Source of the DNA: Amycolatopsis umgeniensis
GTDB lineage: Bacteria > Actinomycetota > Actinomycetes > Mycobacteriales > Pseudonocardiaceae
NCBI RefSeq assembly: GCF_014205155.1
Contig: NZ_JACHMX010000001.1
Coordinates: 186,001-250,000 of the forward strand
Direction of reading: 5' to 3'
DNA: 64,000 bases
A program made the position numbers and the translations under genes. Positions 44,692-53,398 of this stretch are shown one piece after another. Every line of letters starts with the position of its first letter. Position 1 is the stretch's first letter. The notes under the pieces were generated by a model. That model saw only the letters and a program-made list of their open reading frames with translations. It made no database searches and was not told the DNA's origin.

Positions 44692-45633
44692 ATGACCTAC
44701 GCGTTCGATCCGGAAATCGCCCCGGCCGTCCCGCTGTTGCCCAAGGTGTCCCTCGACGACCTCCCAGCGGCCCGCGAGCTGCTGAAGACCGTGTTCGCCG
44801 AGATGCAGGGTGAGGTCGACACGACGGGAGTCACCTTCCGCGACGAACTGGTACCCGGCCCCGAGGGCGCTCCCGACGTCCGGGTGCGGATCTACACTCC
44901 CGACCGGATCGCCGCGCCCGCCGCGATCTTCGACGTCCACGGCGGCGGTTTCATAGTGGGCGACGTCGAGATCGACCACGTGACCAACCTCCGGTTCGCC
45001 AGGGAACTCGGTGTCGTGGTGGTGTCGGTCGACTACCGGCTCGCGCCCGAAGCGCCGTACCCCGGACCGCTCGAAGACTGCTACGCGGCGCTCACCTGGG
45101 TCGCGAAGAACGCGGCCGAACTCGGCGTCGACCCCGCCCGGATCGCGATCCACGGCATCAGTGCCGGCGGCGGCCTGTGCGCGGCACTCGCGCTGCTGGC
45201 CCGTGACCGGGGCGGCCCGGCGATCCTGTTCCAGTACCTCGGGGTGCCGGAACTCGACGACAGGCTGGAGACGCCGAGCATGCGGGCGTTCGTCGACACT
45301 CCACAGTGGAACCGGCCGCGGGCCGAGGTCAGCTGGGACAGCTATCTCGGCAAGGGGGTCCGCGGCAGCGCCGATGTCCCGGTCTACGCCGCTCCCGCCA
45401 GGGCGGTGGACCTGAGCGGCCTGCCGCCCGCGTATGTCTCGGTGATGGAGTTCGACCCGCTGCGCGACGAGGGGATCGCCTACGCCCAAACGCTGCTGGC
45501 GTCCGGGGTCACCACCGAACTGCACCTGTTCCCCGGCACGTTCCATGGTTCGGCCGCGGTGAAGCACGCCGCCGTGAGCAAACGCGAGGCCGCCGAAGCA
45601 CTCGCCGTGCTGGCGCGCGCCTTGGACGTCTAG
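44692..45633 (+). CDS. Alpha/beta-hydrolase, hormone-sensitive-lipase family esterase
   Basis: 313 residues. Oxyanion-hole motif HGGGF, then VDYRLAPEAPYPGPLEDC, nucleophile Ser in HGISAGGGL, an acidic residue in SVMEFDPLRDEG, and His in GTFHGSAAV: the full HSL-type triad. No signal peptide, so intracellular. Substrate unknown. It starts 64 nt after the transporter and ends with a 4-nt overlap with the convergent PucR gene. Confidence 0.88.
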   Translation: MTYAFDPEIAPAVPLLPKVSLDDLPAARELLKTVFAEMQGEVDTTGVTFRDELVPGPEGAPDVRVRIYTPDRIAAPAAIFDVHGGGFIVGDVEIDHVTNLRFARELGVVVVSVDYRLAPEAPYPGPLEDCYAALTWVAKNAAELGVDPARIAIHGISAGGGLCAALALLARDRGGPAILFQYLGVPELDDRLETPSMRAFVDTPQWNRPRAEVSWDSYLGKGVRGSADVPVYAAPARAVDLSGLPPAYVSVMEFDPLRDEGIAYAQTLLASGVTTELHLFPGTFHGSAAVKHAAVSKREAAEALAVLARALDV

Positions 45634-46661
45634 CCGCGCTGCGCGAGGCGGCGGGCGAGCAACGCCAGGCGGGCGCGGAAGCGATCACCTGGTTCGTCCA
45701 GCCGCCAGCTCAGCGCGTCCTCGACGTGGGCCAGCCGTGCCGCCACCGAACTGTGGTGGCGGTGCAGCGCGACGGCCGCCTGCCGCAGCGATCCCGTGCG
45801 GCAGAACGCTTCCAACGCCGCGACGTCGGCCGCCCCGGTCGGCGTCGCGGCGAGCGCGTCCAAGGCCCGGACGTCGTCCTGTTCGCGTAGCCGTGTCACC
45901 GGGACTTCGGCGAGCAGGGTGAGCGAACCGAGTTCGCCGTGCACCACGACCGGTTCCACCGCGGGTACGGCGAAGCGTTCGGCCAGCCGCGCCTGCAGCC
46001 AAGACCGGCGGACTTCGAGACCGGGCACCGCGTCCCCGACGCCGACCCGCACGCCACCGGCGGTATCGCGTTCCCTTGCCCTGTCGGCGAGAGCGGATCG
46101 CAGGGCGGCGACGACCGAGTCGTCGCGCGGTTGCATCAGGACCGCGGCCACTTCCCCGACGACGGCGACGTGCAGCCGCGGCAACGAGCCACCCCGCGCC
46201 AGGAGCCCGACCGCGGCCACCCCGGGATCACGCTCGTCTTCGGTGCCGACGGCCACCACCCGGACCGGCCGCCCGGCGTCCAGGCCGAGCAGCCGGAGCG
46301 CCCTGGCCCTGTCCTCCTCGGCGGCTTGTTCCCCCAGCAGCAACTCGACCAGCGCCGGATCCGCCAGCTGGGGCGCGCCCCCGCCGGGTTCGGCGTGACC
46401 GAGAACGCGGGCCGCCATGGCGAACCGCTCCAGCACGAGATCGTCGAGCGGTCCAGGCGGCCCGGAACGCTCCAGCCAGACCTTCCCCAGCGACCCCCCG
46501 AGATCCGCCGACGCGGGCTCGGCCACCGCATCGGCGGCACGTTCGCCGTCCGGCGTGAACCGCAGCGGCGACGGGAGGCCCTCTCTGCTCAGCCCGGCCA
46601 CGCAGTCCACGAGGGACGCGGTGGCACGGACCAGATCGGACAGGCGGGCCTGCCGGGCCAC
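45630..46661 (-). CDS. PucR/CdaR-family regulator, N-terminus cut off by a frameshift
   Basis: 343 residues as an uninterrupted frame from GTG 46661. It has a central GGDEF-like domain and a C-terminal PucR helix-turn-helix (ALEAFCRTGSLRQAAVALHRHHSSVAARLAHVEDALSW). In the adjacent frame an ATG at 46744 encodes MKGLLLRLSAVDADAEAAVR, the usual beginning of this family, and this frame continues as IAYFDELVARQARLSD after a one-base shift near 46682-46690. The ancestral gene was therefore 45630-46744. It may be broken, or the base may be a sequencing error; the DNA-binding domain is intact. Confidence 0.85.
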   Translation of the reverse strand: MARQARLSDLVRATASLVDCVAGLSREGLPSPLRFTPDGERAADAVAEPASADLGGSLGKVWLERSGPPGPLDDLVLERFAMAARVLGHAEPGGGAPQLADPALVELLLGEQAAEEDRARALRLLGLDAGRPVRVVAVGTEDERDPGVAAVGLLARGGSLPRLHVAVVGEVAAVLMQPRDDSVVAALRSALADRARERDTAGGVRVGVGDAVPGLEVRRSWLQARLAERFAVPAVEPVVVHGELGSLTLLAEVPVTRLREQDDVRALDALAATPTGAADVAALEAFCRTGSLRQAAVALHRHHSSVAARLAHVEDALSWRLDEPGDRFRARLALLARRLAQRG

Positions 46662-46753
46662 GAGTTCGTCGAAGTAGGCGATGCCCGGACCGCGGCTTCC
46701 GCGTCGGCGTCCACCGCGGACAGCCGCAAGAGCAGACCCTTCATCGCTCCAGG

Positions 46754-47329
46754 CTAGAAGCCCGGCCAGCCCCTCCGCAAAAAAACGAAAGCGGCGTCCA
46801 GCGCGGCGGCGGGAGCGGGTTCCGTGCCCGCCAGATCCGGGATCTCCAGGACATAGCGGGCCAGCAGGCGCACGGAGAAGTCGTCCTGGCCCGTCTCCTC
46901 GGCGATGACCTTGGCGAGCGCGTCCTCACAGTCGGTCCAGAGTGTCCTGGCGTAGGCGCGCAACGCCGGGGTGGCGATCACCAGATCCGCGACGCGGCGC
47001 GAAAGCGGATCGGGTTTCGGGTCGAACGGACCGCGGGTCGCGAGAAAGTCCCGCAACGCCTCGAGGATCGAGACGCCCTCGGCCCGGCCACGCACCGTGT
47101 CGGCCAGGGCCGCTTCGCGCTCTCCCCCGTGGCCGAGGACCAGCGCCTCCTTGCCGCCCGGGAAGTGCGCGAACAGCGTCGACACCGCCGTGTCCGCGGC
47201 GTCGGCGATCTCCGCGACAGTGACGTTGTCGAAGCCCCGCTCCAGGAAGAGTTCTCGCGCCGCCCCTGACAGGGCCTGGCGAGTCGCCGCCTTCTTGCGT
47301 TCGCGCCTGCCCGGCTCGGTCTGTCCCAT
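46754..47329 (-). CDS. TetR-family regulator
   Basis: 191 residues. Helix-turn-helix: ARELFLERGFDNVTVAEIADAADTAVSTLFAHFPGGKEALVLG. The C-terminal region fits the MftR-like TetR branch. The ATG at 47329 is preferred; longer frames continue into the divergent promoter. It probably represses itself and the SDR gene 82 bp away through an inverted repeat in the spacer. Confidence 0.9.
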   Translation of the reverse strand: MGQTEPGRRERKKAATRQALSGAARELFLERGFDNVTVAEIADAADTAVSTLFAHFPGGKEALVLGHGGEREAALADTVRGRAEGVSILEALRDFLATRGPFDPKPDPLSRRVADLVIATPALRAYARTLWTDCEDALAKVIAEETGQDDFSVRLLARYVLEIPDLAGTEPAPAAALDAAFVFLRRGWPGF

Positions 47330-47344
47330 GCGAGCCACAATACA

Positions 47345-47359
47345 TCGAATCCACTTCGA
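47345..47359. promoter_or_regulatory. Candidate TetR operator
   Basis: TCGAATCCACTTCGA has 5-bp inverted arms. A related TTCGGAGTGACTTCGA begins at 47379, giving two sites in the 82-bp TetR/SDR spacer. Suggestive only. Confidence 0.45.
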
Positions 47360-47411
47360 ACTCATAGCGTGTGTATATTCGGAGTGACTTCGACTTTGAA
47401 CAGGGGCCATC

Positions 47412-48323
47412 ATGACGCACTGGGACGTCCACCACCCGCCTCGCGCCGACAGCAAGACCTTCCTGGTCACCGGCGCCAACGCGGGAATCGGCTACTTCGT
47501 CGCCGAACAGCTCGCCGGAACCGGCGCCACGGTCCTGCTGGGCACGCGGAACACCGCCAAGGCCGACTCCGCGATGACGTCGATCCGGTCCCAAGTGCCG
47601 GACGCGAAGCTCGGGCACCTTCGGCTCGATCTTTCGGATCTCTCGTCCATCAAGTCCTCTGTGGACACTCTCGGGATCGAGCGGCTCGATGCCGTCGTCT
47701 GCAACGCCGGCGTGCTCCTGGAGGGGCAGCCGAGGCGCGAGACCGCCGAGGGCCATGAACTGACGTTCGCCACCAACCACCTCGGGCATTTCGTCCTGGT
47801 GCACCAGCTGATGCCGTTGCTCGAAGCGGCGGAGGCGGGCCGCGTCGTCACCACGGGCAGCTTCGTGGGCAAGTCCGCCGAACTCGACCTGGAAGATCTC
47901 CAGAGCAAGCGGGACTACCAGCCCAAACGCACCTACGGACGCTCGAAGCTGGCGCAGATGCTGTTCGCCTTCGAACTCGACCGGCGGCTGCGCGCGGCCG
48001 GGAGCACGGTGCTGAGCGTGGTCGACCACCCCGGCGGCGCGCTCGACTCCCTCACCCCGCCGAGGCCGGTGCACGCGACCTCGGGTGGGTGGAAGTTCCC
48101 GGCCGGGCTTTTGTTGCAGGGCAAGGACGCCGGGGCATGGCCCGCCGTCAGGGCCGTACTCGATCCGGACGTGCGCGGCGGTGAGATGTTCGGCCCCCGC
48201 GTGTTCGGGATGCGCGGCGAACCCCGGCTGGAACCGGTTCGCGGCAAACTGGCCGACACCGCGCTCGCCGCCCGGTTGTGGACGGCGAGCGTCGGCCTCA
48301 CCGGCGTCGAGGTCACACGGTGA
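47412..48323 (+). CDS. Short-chain dehydrogenase/reductase
   Basis: 303 residues. NAD(P)-binding TGANAGIGYFVAEQLAGTGA, LDLSDLSSI, CNAGVL and catalytic Tyr/Lys in RTYGRSKLAQMLF; this is the oxidoreductase/retinol-dehydrogenase-like SDR branch, in which the protein ends with a variable C-terminal lobe. Divergent from a TetR gene, a usual arrangement for detoxifying SDRs. Its end overlaps the convergent PepSY gene by 11 nt. Substrate unknown. Confidence 0.9.
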   Translation: MTHWDVHHPPRADSKTFLVTGANAGIGYFVAEQLAGTGATVLLGTRNTAKADSAMTSIRSQVPDAKLGHLRLDLSDLSSIKSSVDTLGIERLDAVVCNAGVLLEGQPRRETAEGHELTFATNHLGHFVLVHQLMPLLEAAEAGRVVTTGSFVGKSAELDLEDLQSKRDYQPKRTYGRSKLAQMLFAFELDRRLRAAGSTVLSVVDHPGGALDSLTPPRPVHATSGGWKFPAGLLLQGKDAGAWPAVRAVLDPDVRGGEMFGPRVFGMRGEPRLEPVRGKLADTALAARLWTASVGLTGVEVTR

Positions 48324-49710
48324 CGTCGGTGGTGTCCGGTTTGGACCGGCGGCCGGACCGCAGGCCCAGCAGCAGGTCGATCACCAGGAACGCCAGCAGG
48401 CTGATCCCGAACAGCGGCACGAACCAGCCGATCGCGGCGGCGAGGACGACGAGCCCCACCACCAGGGCGGGCGGCGCCTTCCGCCACTGTCCACGCGGGA
48501 TGGGCCGCCCGAAGGTCAGCCCGGTGGCCCGGGTCGGCCTGCGCCGCCACCACATCCGGTAGCCGAGGACGACCAGCGTGACCAGCCCGGCGCCGAGCAG
48601 GAGCAGCGCGATCTGGTTGGGCCAGCCGAAGAGCACGCCCATATGCGCGTCGATCCCCCAGCGGGCGAATTTCGCCATCAGCGGGTAGTCGTCGAACCGC
48701 ACCTCGCCCAGGATCTGCCCGGTGGTCCCGTCGACCGCGACCGTGTCGACCTGTGTCGGCCAGCCGCGTTCGACTTCCGCCACCTGCCAGGGGGCGCCGG
48801 GTTTCGTGGGCAGCCCGATCTCGACGGACGCCGCGTCGATCCCGGCGGCGCGGGCCGAGGCCAGCATCGCGTCCACGCTCTCGGGCCGCGCCGGGGCGGG
48901 CGCGGAGGGCGCTTCCCCATGCCCCGAGTGGCCGGCGTGCTCATCGGTGCCCGTCACCTTCAACGCCGGGGTGGCCCAGCCGAGGGATTCGCGCAATGAG
49001 GAGACGTTCTCGCCCGCGTATGTCGACCACGTCAACCCTGTCGCGGACAGGAACAACGCGCCGAGCAGCACCCACAGGCCGACGGATCCGTGCCTGCGGA
49101 CGGACTTTCCGCGCGGAGACTCCGCTTTCTCGGCCTTTTCGGCGCGGCGGGTCCGGCGGCGGCTCACCCACAGCACGAGACCGCCCAGCGCGACCACCCA
49201 CAGCCAGGACGCGGCGAGTTCGCTGTAGAGGCGTCCCGGTTCGCCGAGCAGCAGGTTGCGGTGCAACTGATCGAGTGTGGTGCGCAGCGGCAAGGCGCCG
49301 CTCGAGCCGTACGCGACGAGATCACCGCGCACCTGGGCGGTGGCGGGATCGACGAAGACCGCTCGTCGTTCGGACTCGCCGAGCCCTTCCTCGGCGAACA
49401 GCACGCGGGTCGTGTCGCCCGGCTCGGGGGCGGGACGGACCGCGACGAGGTCGGCGCCGGGGTGGGCAGCTTGCGCCGCTTTGACCTGATCGGCGAGTGA
49501 GGCCTGGTTGAGCCCGACGGGTGCTCGTAGCTGGTCCGAGTAGACCCAGGACTCCATCTGAGGGGTGGCCGCGTACAGAACGCCGGTGAGCGCGGCGATG
49601 AGGACGAACGGGCCGACGAGAACGCCGGCGTAGAAGTGGAGCCGGAGGAACAGTCCGCGCCAAGCTGACGCGCGCGGTGGGCTCGTGGTCGGTTCGGTTT
49701 GTGTTGCCAT
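48313..49710 (-). CDS. PepSY-associated membrane protein
   Basis: 465 residues. Four clear membrane segments: the N-terminal LRLHFYAGVLVGPFVLIAALTGVLY, SWLWVVALGGLVLWV, GLWVLLGALFLSATGLTW and IALLLLGAGLVTLVVLGYRMWW, plus two C-terminal helices; the loops hold PepSY-like beta segments. A HAGHSGHG stretch lies in the third loop. Family members are found with iron-siderophore and copper systems and some act as membrane flavin- or haem-linked reductases. Here it lies between small membrane and SDR genes; role unknown. Confidence 0.88.
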   Translation of the reverse strand: MATQTEPTTSPPRASAWRGLFLRLHFYAGVLVGPFVLIAALTGVLYAATPQMESWVYSDQLRAPVGLNQASLADQVKAAQAAHPGADLVAVRPAPEPGDTTRVLFAEEGLGESERRAVFVDPATAQVRGDLVAYGSSGALPLRTTLDQLHRNLLLGEPGRLYSELAASWLWVVALGGLVLWVSRRRTRRAEKAEKAESPRGKSVRRHGSVGLWVLLGALFLSATGLTWSTYAGENVSSLRESLGWATPALKVTGTDEHAGHSGHGEAPSAPAPARPESVDAMLASARAAGIDAASVEIGLPTKPGAPWQVAEVERGWPTQVDTVAVDGTTGQILGEVRFDDYPLMAKFARWGIDAHMGVLFGWPNQIALLLLGAGLVTLVVLGYRMWWRRRPTRATGLTFGRPIPRGQWRKAPPALVVGLVVLAAAIGWFVPLFGISLLAFLVIDLLLGLRSGRRSKPDTTDVTV

Positions 49711-49787
49711 GGGGGAACTCCTGAGGCGTCGGTGGGGAGGCGTGCGCCTGCGCCGCGCGCCGGGACCGTCACGGCACGCGTGCTGAG

Positions 49788-49815
49788 CCCTGCCGGGACG
49801 GGGGCCTCGGCAGGG
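49788..49815. terminator. Hairpin between small membrane protein and PepSY genes
   Basis: CCCTGCCG and CGGCAGGG (8-bp stem, 12-nt loop), with TTT on the plus-strand side. It could attenuate transcription between the two minus-strand genes; the U-tract is on the other strand, so this is weak. Confidence 0.35.
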
Positions 49816-49824
49816 TTTCGGGGA

Positions 49825-50370
49825 TCAGGCGAACGACACCGGCGGGCCGCGCCGGGAAAGCACGTCTCGCAGGAGCGCCTCGGTCGCGGGGTACTTCACC
49901 GCGAGCGGGACGTGGATGCGCAGCGGGGCCGTCGCGGGCCGCGGCGTCAGGCGGCGCGGGAGGACCGACGCGATCAGCGTCGTCAGGGCGAACAGCACGC
50001 GCTCGGCACCGGCCAGCACCGTGACCACGACGAGGGTCGCGGCGGCGTGCCCGGCCGTCATGAGCAGGCCGTTGTCCGGGGTTTCGGCGTGGTGGGAGTG
50101 CGATTCCCAGGTCAAGAAGGCGAGAGAAACGTGCATCGCCACTTGCCCGCCGGCCACGAGGCAGAGGATGGCGAGCGGACCGCGTTGACGACCCGCGAAC
50201 GCGTACGCCACCCAGCTCAGCAGCGCGACGAGCAGCACGACCACGCCCAGGTCGGGGACTCGTCCGCTGGTGCCGAGGTGGGCGCCGGTCGCCAGGATGC
50301 CGGTCAGGACCCCCACGGCCCCGCCCCGGAGGCGCCGGGCCGGGCCTCGGGTCGGGGTCAGCATGCGCAC
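49825..50370 (-). CDS. Small membrane protein of unknown function
   Basis: 181 residues with about four hydrophobic segments (GVLTGILATGAHLG; LGVVVLLVALLSWVAYAFAG; LAILCLVAGGQVAMHVSLAF; TAGHAAATLVVVTVLAGAERVLFAL). A short His-rich loop, ESHSHHAE, lies between the third and fourth. I do not recognise a named family. It lies 114 bp upstream of the PepSY gene on the same strand. The His loops in both suggest metal handling, which is a guess. An alternative ATG is at 50364. Confidence 0.7.
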   Translation of the reverse strand: MRMLTPTRGPARRLRGGAVGVLTGILATGAHLGTSGRVPDLGVVVLLVALLSWVAYAFAGRQRGPLAILCLVAGGQVAMHVSLAFLTWESHSHHAETPDNGLLMTAGHAAATLVVVTVLAGAERVLFALTTLIASVLPRRLTPRPATAPLRIHVPLAVKYPATEALLRDVLSRRGPPVSFA

Positions 50371-50461
50371 GGGTGGCAGAGTAGAGCGCGACCAGGCCTT
50401 CTGTCGCGCGTCGATGACGCCCGGGGCATATCCGGTACTACGGACCGGGACGGGCCGCGGC

Positions 50462-51253
50462 TCAACGCGTTACCTGTTCGTTACCTTTCCGGCTCGCTCC
50501 CCGGTAGCGGACGGAGAGATATCCGTCCTGGTCAGGGCTGATTTCGGCGTCCACTTCGAACACCTCCCGCAGCGACGACGCGGTGAGGACGTCCTCCGCC
50601 GGACCGTCCGCGACGATCGTTCCGTCCCGCATCAAGACCAGACGATCGCAGTATCGCGCGGCCAGCGTGAGGTCGTGCAGGACGATCACGACGGTCTGCC
50701 CGGTTCCGGCGACGAGATCCATCAGCTCCAGCTGGTGCCGGACGTCGAGATGGTTGGTCGGCTCGTCGAGCAGCAGCGCCCACGGGCGTTGGGCCAGCGC
50801 CCGCGCGAGATGTGCGCGCTGGCGCTCCCCGCCCGAGAGCTGCTTCCACGGCCGGTCGGCCAGCGGCCCGAGGTCGAGCCGCTCGAGCGCCGCCATGACG
50901 ATCGCCCGGTCCGTCGCGTCCGGTGCCCGCCACCGGGAGCGGAAGGCCGTCCGGCCGAGCATCGCGACCTCGGCGACGCACAGGTCGCTTTCGGTCTCGG
51001 CGCTCTGCTCGACGAAGGCCGCGTGCCGCGCTCGCGTCCGCGCCTGCCAGGTGGCGATGTCGGCGCCGTCGTAGCGGACCACGCCCGCCGTCGGAGCCCG
51101 CAGTCCCGCGAGACAGCGCAACAGTGACGATTTGCCGGAGCCGTTCGGCCCGATCATGCCGACGGTCTCGCCCGCCTCGACGACGAGATCCACGTCGCGC
51201 ACGATCGTCTTGCCGGGCACACCCCAGCTCATCCCGCGGGCTTCGATCCTCAC
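50462..51253 (-). CDS. ABC transporter ATPase, second iron-siderophore/cobalamin-type importer
   Basis: 263 residues. Walker A GPNGSGKSSLL, signature LSGGERQRAHLARAL, Walker B WALLLDEPTNHLD, switch His in VLHDLT. The GTG at 51253 overlaps the permease gene by 4 nt (GTGA); the longer frame upstream lies inside the permease gene. Last gene of a FecB-FecCD-ATPase operon. Confidence 0.93.
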   Translation of the reverse strand: MRIEARGMSWGVPGKTIVRDVDLVVEAGETVGMIGPNGSGKSSLLRCLAGLRAPTAGVVRYDGADIATWQARTRARHAAFVEQSAETESDLCVAEVAMLGRTAFRSRWRAPDATDRAIVMAALERLDLGPLADRPWKQLSGGERQRAHLARALAQRPWALLLDEPTNHLDVRHQLELMDLVAGTGQTVVIVLHDLTLAARYCDRLVLMRDGTIVADGPAEDVLTASSLREVFEVDAEISPDQDGYLSVRYRGASRKGNEQVTR

Positions 51254-52332
51254 AGTTCTCCCCGTTTCCGCAGCACCAGCAGGAACAACGGGACGCCGAC
51301 CAGCGCGGTGAACACCCCGACCGGCACCTCGAGCGGCGCGAACAGGACGCGCGCCACCGCGTCGGTCCACACCAGGAACACCGCCCCGGCCACCGCCGAA
51401 AGCGGCAACAGCAACCGATGCGAAGGCCCGGTCAGGAACCGGACCCCGTGCGGGACGATCAGCCCCACGAAGCCGATGGCGCCCACCGCCGCGACGGCGA
51501 CAGCCGTCAGCAAGGACGTCGTGACCAGCAGCACGGTCCGGGTGGTGCGGACGTCGATGCCCAGCGACGCGGCGGTGTCCGAGCCGAACGCGAACCCGTC
51601 CAGCGCCGCCGAACACGACCAGATCACCAGCAGCCCGATCGCGGCGGCGACGGCGCAGACGACGACCGACTGCCAACGGGCGGGCGCCAGCGAACCGAGG
51701 AGCCAGTGGGCGAGCGCCCGCGTGCTGTCCGCGTCACCGGAGGACATGATCACCAGCGACGTCAGCGCGGCGAACAGTTCGGCGACCACGACGCCGGTCA
51801 GCACGATCCGCATCGAGTCGACGCCCCGGCGCCGCAGCAGGAGCATGAGCAACCCGAACGAGAGCAGCGCTCCGGCGAACGCGCCGCCGGTGACGCCCAA
51901 CTGGGAGCCGGCGAACCCGAGGACGACCACGACGACAGCACCGGTGGAAGCGCCCGAAGAGACGCCCAGGAGGTACGGATCCGCGAGCGCGTTGCGGGTG
52001 ACGCTCTGCAGGGCCGCGCCGCACACCGCCAGCACCGCTCCGACCAAGGCCGCCAGCAGCACCCTCGGCACCCGGAGATCCCAGATCAGAGAATCGGCCA
52101 GCCTCGGCAACGGCGTCACGGGAAGCCCGAGCCGGGTACCGGCGGCCCGGCCGAGTTCCGCCCAGTCGATGCCGCTCCCCAGCCCGGCACGCGTCGCGAC
52201 GACCAGCGAAACGATCAGCAGGAGCAGCCAGCCGGTGATCAGCAGTCCGCGGCGCCGGACCTCCGTCGGTGCGACAAGGCGTTCCTCGACGACCGGATCG
52301 ACGGCGGGGTCGAGCAGCGCCGGGTCAGCCAT
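51250..52332 (-). CDS. FecCD-family permease
   Basis: 360 residues, about ten membrane helices after a ~30-residue cytoplasmic N-terminus. LIWDLRVPRVLLAALVGAVLA, LQSVTRNALADPYLLGVSSGAS and GAIGFVGLIVPHGVRFL are the family blocks. Only one permease gene is present, so it probably works as a homodimer, as in BtuC2D2. Overlaps the binding protein gene by 8 nt. Confidence 0.93.
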   Translation of the reverse strand: MADPALLDPAVDPVVEERLVAPTEVRRRGLLITGWLLLLIVSLVVATRAGLGSGIDWAELGRAAGTRLGLPVTPLPRLADSLIWDLRVPRVLLAALVGAVLAVCGAALQSVTRNALADPYLLGVSSGASTGAVVVVVLGFAGSQLGVTGGAFAGALLSFGLLMLLLRRRGVDSMRIVLTGVVVAELFAALTSLVIMSSGDADSTRALAHWLLGSLAPARWQSVVVCAVAAAIGLLVIWSCSAALDGFAFGSDTAASLGIDVRTTRTVLLVTTSLLTAVAVAAVGAIGFVGLIVPHGVRFLTGPSHRLLLPLSAVAGAVFLVWTDAVARVLFAPLEVPVGVFTALVGVPLFLLVLRKRGEL

Positions 52333-53317
52333 GACCGAGGGCGTCGAGCCCGGAACCGAAGGCGCGCAAGGCGTTGACCGTCCGCACGGAGGCGTCGAGT
52401 TCGATACCCGGCAGCTTGATGATCTTGCCGTCGCGTACCGCGGGCAACTGCGAGAGCACGGGATGCGCGCGCATCATCGCGAGCTTCTCGTCGGCGGTGT
52501 CACCGGGGTTGCCCCGTTCTGACAGGTCGCCGATCACGACGACGTCAGGGGCACGATCGGCGATCGCCTCCCACGAGACCTCCGGCCATTCCTGGTCGAC
52601 GTCGTCGAAAACGTTGGTGACGCCGGAAATCCGGCTCATCTCGCTCGGCATCCCGGTGCGCCCGGCGACGTACGGAACGTCCTTGAACACCGAGTAGACC
52701 CACGCGACTTTGAGACCCTGCGGTCGCTTCGCGCCCTTCTCGCGCGCCTCGGCGAGCAGTGCGCGCTGAGCGGTGGCCAGTTCACCGGCGCGATCGGCGA
52801 CACCCAGGGCCTTGCCGAGGTTCTCGTAGTCCCGGAACAGCCGCTCGAACGCGCCAGTGGTGCCATCGGGGCAGTTGACCGCGCTGACATAGGTCGGGAC
52901 GCCGAGGGCCTCCAGTTCGTCGCGGGTGCCCGCACGGTCGGCGGTGAAGAGCTCCTTGAAGGAAGCCGTCACGAAGTCGGGATTGGCCGCACGCAACGGT
53001 TCGGCGGTGAGGACCTTGGGCGACAGCACTGGGATCTTCGCGTACTCCGCGGCGTGCTCCGGCGAAACCTTGGTCTTCAGGTTGGCCGTCCCGGCCATCT
53101 TGGCGCCCGCGCCCAAGGCCAGCAAAGTCTCGGTCGAAGACTGATCCAACGCGACGACGCGGTTCGGCGCGGCGGCGAACGTCGAGCGTTTGCCGCAGCT
53201 TTCGATCACGCCCGGTGCGGCGGCGCCGGGCGCGCCCTGATCAGATGTGCCGGTGGCGCAGCCCGCGACCAGCGCCATGACGACGGACGCGGTCGCCAGC
53301 CGTACGGGAAATGCCAT
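52325..53317 (-). CDS. Substrate-binding lipoprotein, iron-siderophore/cobalamin type
   Basis: 330 residues. The lipobox VAGC gives Cys-20. Then APNRVVALDQSSTETLLALGAGAKMAGTA, AANPDFVTASFKEL and WEAIADRAPDVVVIGDL, the PF01497-type binding fold. TYVSAVNC...GAFERLFRDYENLGKALG is the long interdomain helix. Unlike the main siderophore locus there is no nearby biosynthesis, so it may take up foreign siderophores. Divergent from an MFS exporter. Confidence 0.92.
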   Translation of the reverse strand: MAFPVRLATASVVMALVAGCATGTSDQGAPGAAAPGVIESCGKRSTFAAAPNRVVALDQSSTETLLALGAGAKMAGTANLKTKVSPEHAAEYAKIPVLSPKVLTAEPLRAANPDFVTASFKELFTADRAGTRDELEALGVPTYVSAVNCPDGTTGAFERLFRDYENLGKALGVADRAGELATAQRALLAEAREKGAKRPQGLKVAWVYSVFKDVPYVAGRTGMPSEMSRISGVTNVFDDVDQEWPEVSWEAIADRAPDVVVIGDLSERGNPGDTADEKLAMMRAHPVLSQLPAVRDGKIIKLPGIELDASVRTVNALRAFGSGLDALGHG

Positions 53318-53398
53318 GGTTCCTCCAGCCTTCGAGTGTCACCCGATAGGCTTACCGACAACGATTACCGATTTCAAGTGAGTTGAGGTGCGATCCGC

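Noticed and set aside
53340..53390. Iron box between FecB-type gene and MFS exporter
   Set aside because: Only about 11 of 19 positions match, too weak to annotate as a feature.
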